From NCBI RefSeq assembly GCF_001625575.1, contig NZ_AUXV01000067.1, positions 1 through 64,000 of the forward strand: a stretch of DNA of 64,000 nt. The letters run 5' to 3'. The translations under genes were made by a program, and so were the position numbers. This document shows positions 60,281 through 64,000 of the stretch, piece after piece (within the stretch, counting starts at the first letter, position 1; each line of letters opens with the position of its first letter). The notes below the pieces were generated by a model that ran no database searches, was not told where the DNA came from, and was given only the letters and a program-made list of their open reading frames with translations. Source of the stretch: Pseudoalteromonas luteoviolacea S2607 (GTDB taxonomy: Bacteria; Pseudomonadota; Gammaproteobacteria; Enterobacterales; Alteromonadaceae).

Positions 60281-61792
60281 ATGTCGCTAGCTAAAACATA
60301 TACTCGCGCTCAGGTTGGTATTGATGCACCATTGGTTACAGTCGAGGTGCACCTCAGTAACGGGTTACCTGCTTTTAATATCGTAGGCTTGCCTGAGACA
60401 TCGGTAAAAGAGTCAAAGGAACGGGTTCGCTGCGCACTCACTAATAGTCATTTTACTTTTCCAGAACAACGTATCACGGTGAATTTAGCGCCTGCGGATT
60501 TACCTAAACAAGGTGGGCGCTATGACTTGGCCATTGCCATTGGGATCTTAGTGGCATCTGGTCAAATTCAAAATCCGAACATTCAGTCTTTCGAGTTCTA
60601 TGGTGAATTAGCATTAAACGGCGAGATCAGAGAAATTACGGCTTTAGTGCCTGCGCTTATATCGGCCACCCATGCAGAGCACCAATGCTTTATCCCAAAA
60701 CCCAATGAGAGCATGGCAAGGCTGGTATCACAGAGTTTACGTAAAAGTGTGTTGAGCTTAAGGGACGTGTGGGCTGATTTAAGTGGCCAGCATACACTTG
60801 CTTGGGACGAACAAAGTCCGTGTGAACCTGAGAAAATGGTTGATTTTGGCATTAATATGAATGAAGTAAAGGGGCAAGGAGCGGCCAAGCGCGTGCTCGA
60901 AGTTGCGGCGGCTGGTGGGCACAATGTACTATTTTTAGGCCCTCCCGGGACCGGAAAATCGATGCTGGCACAGCGGATGCCAACAATTATGCCTGCAATG
61001 GAACTACAGCAAGCGCTTGAAACTGCGTCAGTGTACTCAATTATAGGTAAAGAAATAAATCCAATGAGCTGGCGACAAAGGCCATTTAGGGCACCGCATC
61101 ATACCTGTTCAGCAGTTGCTCTTGTGGGGGGCTCGTCGACCCCCAAGCCCGGCGAGATTTCGCTTGCACACAATGGCGTACTATTTTTAGATGAGTTACC
61201 AGAGTATGAGCGCAAGGTGTTAGATTCTTTACGTGAACCTATGGAGACCGGTATGGTCAGTATTTCACGTGCTGCACAGCAAGTAGACTTTCCCGCAAAT
61301 TTTCAGCTAATTGCCGCATTGAATCCGAGCCCTACGGGCTGCCATACTGATAAGCGTGCCACGCCAGAGCAAGTGCTCAAGTACTTGAGTAAGGTATCGG
61401 GCCCTTTCATTGATCGTATCGATTTGCAGATTGAGTTACCTCGGCTCAGCACGGTGGAGCTACAATCAACGCGCGCCGAGGAAGGAAGTGAAACGATACG
61501 TCTGCGGGTTGAACAAGCTCGCGCTGTTGCATTGCATAGACAGGGCAAAGTCAATGCGTCGCTTTCTAGTAGGGAAATTGATCAATACTGTCAATTGTCG
61601 GGTGGCGTATTGGCATATCTAGCTAAAGCGACTGAAAAACTGCATTTATCTCCGCGTTCATACCATCGCGTAATTAAGGTATCGAGAACAATCGCGGACT
61701 TAGCAGGACAAGAAGAGATCACATTAGCACATTTGAAAGAGGCGCTGAGCTATCGGGCATTTGAACGCCTGCTCGCTCAGCTGATCCGTTAG
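60281..61792 (+). CDS. yifB: YifB family Mg chelatase-like AAA ATPase
   Basis: YifB (ComM-like) is an AAA+ helicase/ATPase; the ComM name is linked to branch migration in natural transformation. The 503-residue protein starts MSLAKTYTRAQVGIDAPLV and has the Lon-protease-like N-terminal domain. The Walker A is GPPGTGKSML, Walker B is GVLFLDELPE, and the magnesium-chelatase region has RPFRAPHHTCSAVALVGG and ALNPSPTGCH. ATG 60281 matches E. coli YifB; an extra 18 codons upstream are less likely. Its 3' end overlaps the convergent regulator gene by 4 bp. Confidence 0.94.
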   Translation: MSLAKTYTRAQVGIDAPLVTVEVHLSNGLPAFNIVGLPETSVKESKERVRCALTNSHFTFPEQRITVNLAPADLPKQGGRYDLAIAIGILVASGQIQNPNIQSFEFYGELALNGEIREITALVPALISATHAEHQCFIPKPNESMARLVSQSLRKSVLSLRDVWADLSGQHTLAWDEQSPCEPEKMVDFGINMNEVKGQGAAKRVLEVAAAGGHNVLFLGPPGTGKSMLAQRMPTIMPAMELQQALETASVYSIIGKEINPMSWRQRPFRAPHHTCSAVALVGGSSTPKPGEISLAHNGVLFLDELPEYERKVLDSLREPMETGMVSISRAAQQVDFPANFQLIAALNPSPTGCHTDKRATPEQVLKYLSKVSGPFIDRIDLQIELPRLSTVELQSTRAEEGSETIRLRVEQARAVALHRQGKVNASLSSREIDQYCQLSGGVLAYLAKATEKLHLSPRSYHRVIKVSRTIADLAGQEEITLAHLKEALSYRAFERLLAQLIR

Positions 61793-62493
61793 GTTGAAAG
61801 CATATAGCCTTTACCACGTACTGTAACTATACGTTTTTGGTCTTTTTCATCACCGAGCTTTTTACGCAGTCTGCCTATGAGTACGTCAACAGTTCGATCA
61901 CTCGGACTCCAGTCGGGTTGACCAATATCCTCTGATATCTTGGCGCGAGAAGTGGCCTTGCCGGCATTGGCAATTAAACAGATAAGCACTTTGTGCTCGG
62001 CTTCTGTTAAACGGGCTTCATCACCATTGGGGTTGATCAACGTTCGATTATCTGGGTGTAATTTAAAGTCGGCGTATTCAATAAACTCTTCCGATTCATC
62101 TTCACCTTTAGAGCCTGCAAGTCGTTTATATAGAGCACGCATGCGTAATTCTAATTCTAGTAAGTCAACAGGCTTACAAACGTAGTCATCTGCACCTTGA
62201 GCCAATCCTGCGATTCTATCTGCTTGTGAATCACGACTCGAAAGCATTATTACACCTAAGTCGGTTAATGTATTGAGCTCTTTGGCAAGCTGCAAGCCAT
62301 CAGTTGCAGGCAACACAATGTCTATGATGGCCATCATAAATGGATTACCGGTCTGTGCTTGCTCCTGTACCTGTTCAAGCGTACGAGCACCGGTATTATC
62401 TACAGTGATTTGAAACTCCGTTTGCGCAAAATGGCTTTCGACTCGTTTAGCCAATAACTCGTCGTCCTCGACTAATAATACGTTTATGCTCAT
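61789..62493 (-). CDS. OmpR/PhoB family response regulator
   Basis: A 234-residue regulator. The receiver domain has Glu9-Asp10-Asp11 near the start, phosphoacceptor Asp in MAIIDIVLPATDG, and Lys in VCKPVDLLELELR. The C-terminal winged helix (about 140-234) ends RTVDVLIGRLRKKLGDEKD and VRGKGYML. No partner kinase is in the window on the 3' side and none is seen upstream before the S9 gene, so it is an orphan here. The stop overlaps the yifB stop by 4 bp in convergent orientation, without a terminator. Confidence 0.93.
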   Translation of the reverse strand: MSINVLLVEDDELLAKRVESHFAQTEFQITVDNTGARTLEQVQEQAQTGNPFMMAIIDIVLPATDGLQLAKELNTLTDLGVIMLSSRDSQADRIAGLAQGADDYVCKPVDLLELELRMRALYKRLAGSKGEDESEEFIEYADFKLHPDNRTLINPNGDEARLTEAEHKVLICLIANAGKATSRAKISEDIGQPDWSPSDRTVDVLIGRLRKKLGDEKDQKRIVTVRGKGYMLST

Positions 62494-62678
62494 GGTTTCG
62501 AAACTTTCTCAATAATTAATCTATATCTTAGCACCGAGAATTCTCGGCTGAGAACCATAAGTTATCTATTTTTATATAAAAACTCTAATGAAAATTGCCA
62601 GTAAATTGTGTGCTTAATGACCACTTATTAAAAATAATGAAATAGTTTTAGCTATTTATTATTTGTACATAAAAAAAT

Positions 62679-62700
62679 AGCAGCACTTTAGTGCTGCTAC
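62679..62700 (-). terminator. Terminator of the C-terminal S9 peptidase
   Basis: TAGCAGCAC / GTGCTGCTA with a TTTA loop. On the minus strand it is followed by a run of T (plus-strand A7), 6 bp after the peptidase stop. Confidence 0.92.
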
Positions 62701-62706
62701 AAACTT

Positions 62707-64000
62707 TTATTTGCCGTACATATGTTGCCACCACTGTGGCTCTTGTTTGAGGTGTTTGTCAAAGTAAGCGAGCATTGTATTCCACCACTGGAAACGTCGA
62801 TCACGGGCAAAAATTTGGTGATCCGCACCTTTGTATTCGATCATTTCAACGTCTTGGTTCAATAACTTCAATGCAGTGTACATGATATGACTTTCACCAA
62901 CTGGCACATTGGTATCAGCATCTCCATGGATCAGTAAAAGTGGTGTTTTCACTTTGTCGGCATTAAACACTGGGCTTTGTTCACTGTAAAGCTTCATGTT
63001 ATTCCAAGGGTAGCTGTTCTTAGATGCTTCGGATGAGTATAGGTACCCCCACCAGCCATGACCCCAGTATGAAGTGAGGTTTGAGATCCCAGCATGAGAG
63101 ATTGATGCACTGAACATGTCGGTTTTAGTAGCGAGCGTCATCGTCATAAATCCACCGTATGACGCACCCAAGTTACCTAACCGGTTTTTATCAACAAACT
63201 GGTAAGAATCTAAAAATGCTTTGGTGCCTTCGATGATATCTTCAGCGGCACGGTTACCCCAATCGTTTACGTGTTTGGCTGAAAACTCTTGACCAAACCC
63301 AGTTGCACCAGATGGCTGTAAAACGTAAACCACATAGCCATTCGTCGCCCAAAAGTTAAACGGGTAACGTCCAGTAAAGCCGCGTGATACGGGTGAAGTT
63401 CCGCCATAATAGTAAATAAGTGCCGGGTGTTGCTTAGATTTATCCAGGCCATGTGGAATGTAAACACGCCCCTTAATCTCAGTACCTGCGGAGTTAGTAA
63501 AATTGAACTCTTCTAACTTCGCTATTTCAGCATTTTTGTATGCGATTGGCTGTGAGTCCCAGAGCGTTTTAGCGCGATTATTTTTTACACTCAATTGGAT
63601 GAGCTTTTGTGGAGCAGAAGCCGTTGTACCAGTTGCAAAAACGACAGGGCTGCGTTTGTCGGCGACACTGAATTTATCGACTACATCAAGCTTGGTATTG
63701 AGAGACTTAAACTTACTTTTACTTTCATCATAAAAGTAAAGTTTTTTACGATCTTCATCTGTGACTTTAAGCACCAAGTCACCATTATTAAGTACGCTGA
63801 ATGAATCGATTGATGGGTCGAACTTTTTACTTAAGGGTTTAACTTCGGCTCCGTCATTGTTCATCCAGTAAAGCTGTGTATCGTAATTGTTTACCAACAC
63901 ATCTTTTGCAATAACCCTACCTGCACCATTGTTAAATCCAGCACCGGCTGAGATATAAATTCCATCATTACCATACCTTGCATCACCAAAAGTACCATAT
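62707..64000 (-). CDS. S9 family peptidase, partial (N-terminus beyond window)
   Basis: The visible 431 codons run open to the window edge (reading YGTFGDARYGNDGIYISAGAG at the edge in two parts), so the 5' end is missing. A beta-propeller part is followed by the catalytic domain. The nucleophile is in GNLGASYGGFMTM, the acid in LLIHGDADTNVPV and the His in GADHQIFARDRR. This is a prolyl oligopeptidase-type or dipeptidyl-peptidase-like enzyme, probably exported as its relatives are. It differs from the S9 enzyme at 42948-45701 and is not its close duplicate. It ends with its own terminator. Confidence 0.9.
   Translation of the reverse strand, partial: YGTFGDARYGNDGIYISAGAGFNNGAGRVIAKDVLVNNYDTQLYWMNNDGAEVKPLSKKFDPSIDSFSVLNNGDLVLKVTDEDRKKLYFYDESKSKFKSLNTKLDVVDKFSVADKRSPVVFATGTTASAPQKLIQLSVKNNRAKTLWDSQPIAYKNAEIAKLEEFNFTNSAGTEIKGRVYIPHGLDKSKQHPALIYYYGGTSPVSRGFTGRYPFNFWATNGYVVYVLQPSGATGFGQEFSAKHVNDWGNRAAEDIIEGTKAFLDSYQFVDKNRLGNLGASYGGFMTMTLATKTDMFSASISHAGISNLTSYWGHGWWGYLYSSEASKNSYPWNNMKLYSEQSPVFNADKVKTPLLLIHGDADTNVPVGESHIMYTALKLLNQDVEMIEYKGADHQIFARDRRFQWWNTMLAYFDKHLKQEPQWWQHMYGK

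Noticed and set aside
1..64000. CRISPR array, tRNA, rRNA, prophage or intact insertion sequence
   Set aside because: I looked for regularly spaced repeats, cloverleaf-like segments, integrase or transposase motifs and terminal inverted repeats and found none that held up.

Overview
The window looks like a stretch of a marine gammaproteobacterial chromosome from the Alteromonadales, most like Pseudoalteromonas. This is inferred from the gene set rather than from a database match: moderate-to-low GC, a TonB-dependent receptor, two large S9 peptidases, DUF3016, TIGR04219 and TIGR03899 family proteins, a DUF3369/EAL response regulator, slmA next to coaBC, and epmB/efp/epmA side by side. Most genes are ordinary chromosomal genes. 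I saw no rRNA, tRNA, CRISPR array, intact insertion sequence or prophage.

Layout. 1-550: a non-coding stretch with three copies of a 44-bp repeat, ending in the lexA promoter with two LexA boxes. 0.5-7.6 kb: lexA; a DUF3313-like lipoprotein with an RND efflux pair; a DUF3016 protein; two small proteins. 7.6-10.3 kb: the EF-P module (epmB divergent from efp, then epmA). 10.3-17.4 kb: a chemoreceptor without a periplasmic domain, a translationally coupled transporter/GDPD pair, a DesK/LuxR-type two-component pair and a hybrid kinase. 17.4-18.7 kb: a gene-free stretch that looks decayed. 18.7-26.3 kb: rnr-rlmB, then yjjG, yjjX and prkB on the minus strand, a periplasmic propeller protein and galE. 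26.6-27.5 kb: a small peptide with a textbook double-glycine leader motif followed by a five-helix membrane protein. 27.9-34.2 kb: dusA, a psp-like envelope stress operon behind a candidate sigma-54 promoter, a PCuAC copper chaperone, DUF2333, TIGR04219 and TIGR03899 proteins. 34.4-42.9 kb: a REC/DUF3369/GGDEF-like/EAL protein, a TonB receptor, a small lipoprotein and ygiQ. 42.9-52.5 kb: an S9 peptidase, then slmA, coaBC, radC, rpmB, rpmG, an AraC regulator, a family II pyrophosphatase and mutM. 52.5-58.8 kb: the most unusual block, with an M20 glutamate-carboxypeptidase-like enzyme, two different ATP-grasp proteins and an M14 carboxypeptidase with no export signal. 59.5-64 kb: a UPF0126 membrane protein, yifB, an OmpR-type regulator and an S9 peptidase cut by the window end.

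How the genes work together. EpmB makes (R)-beta-lysine, EpmA ligates it to Lys34 of EF-P, and all three proteins are encoded within 2.7 kb. LexA is set up for autoregulation by two operators, the second covering its ribosome binding site. The MFP and RND genes overlap by 4 bp and form one pump. PspA, PspC and a small membrane protein form a membrane stress unit. The 52.5-58.8 kb block pairs enzymes that build carboxylate-amine bonds with enzymes that remove C-terminal amino acids. I infer an intracellular peptide or polyamino-acid tailing and trimming system. The double-glycine peptide locus and this block are the two best candidates for undescribed biology here.
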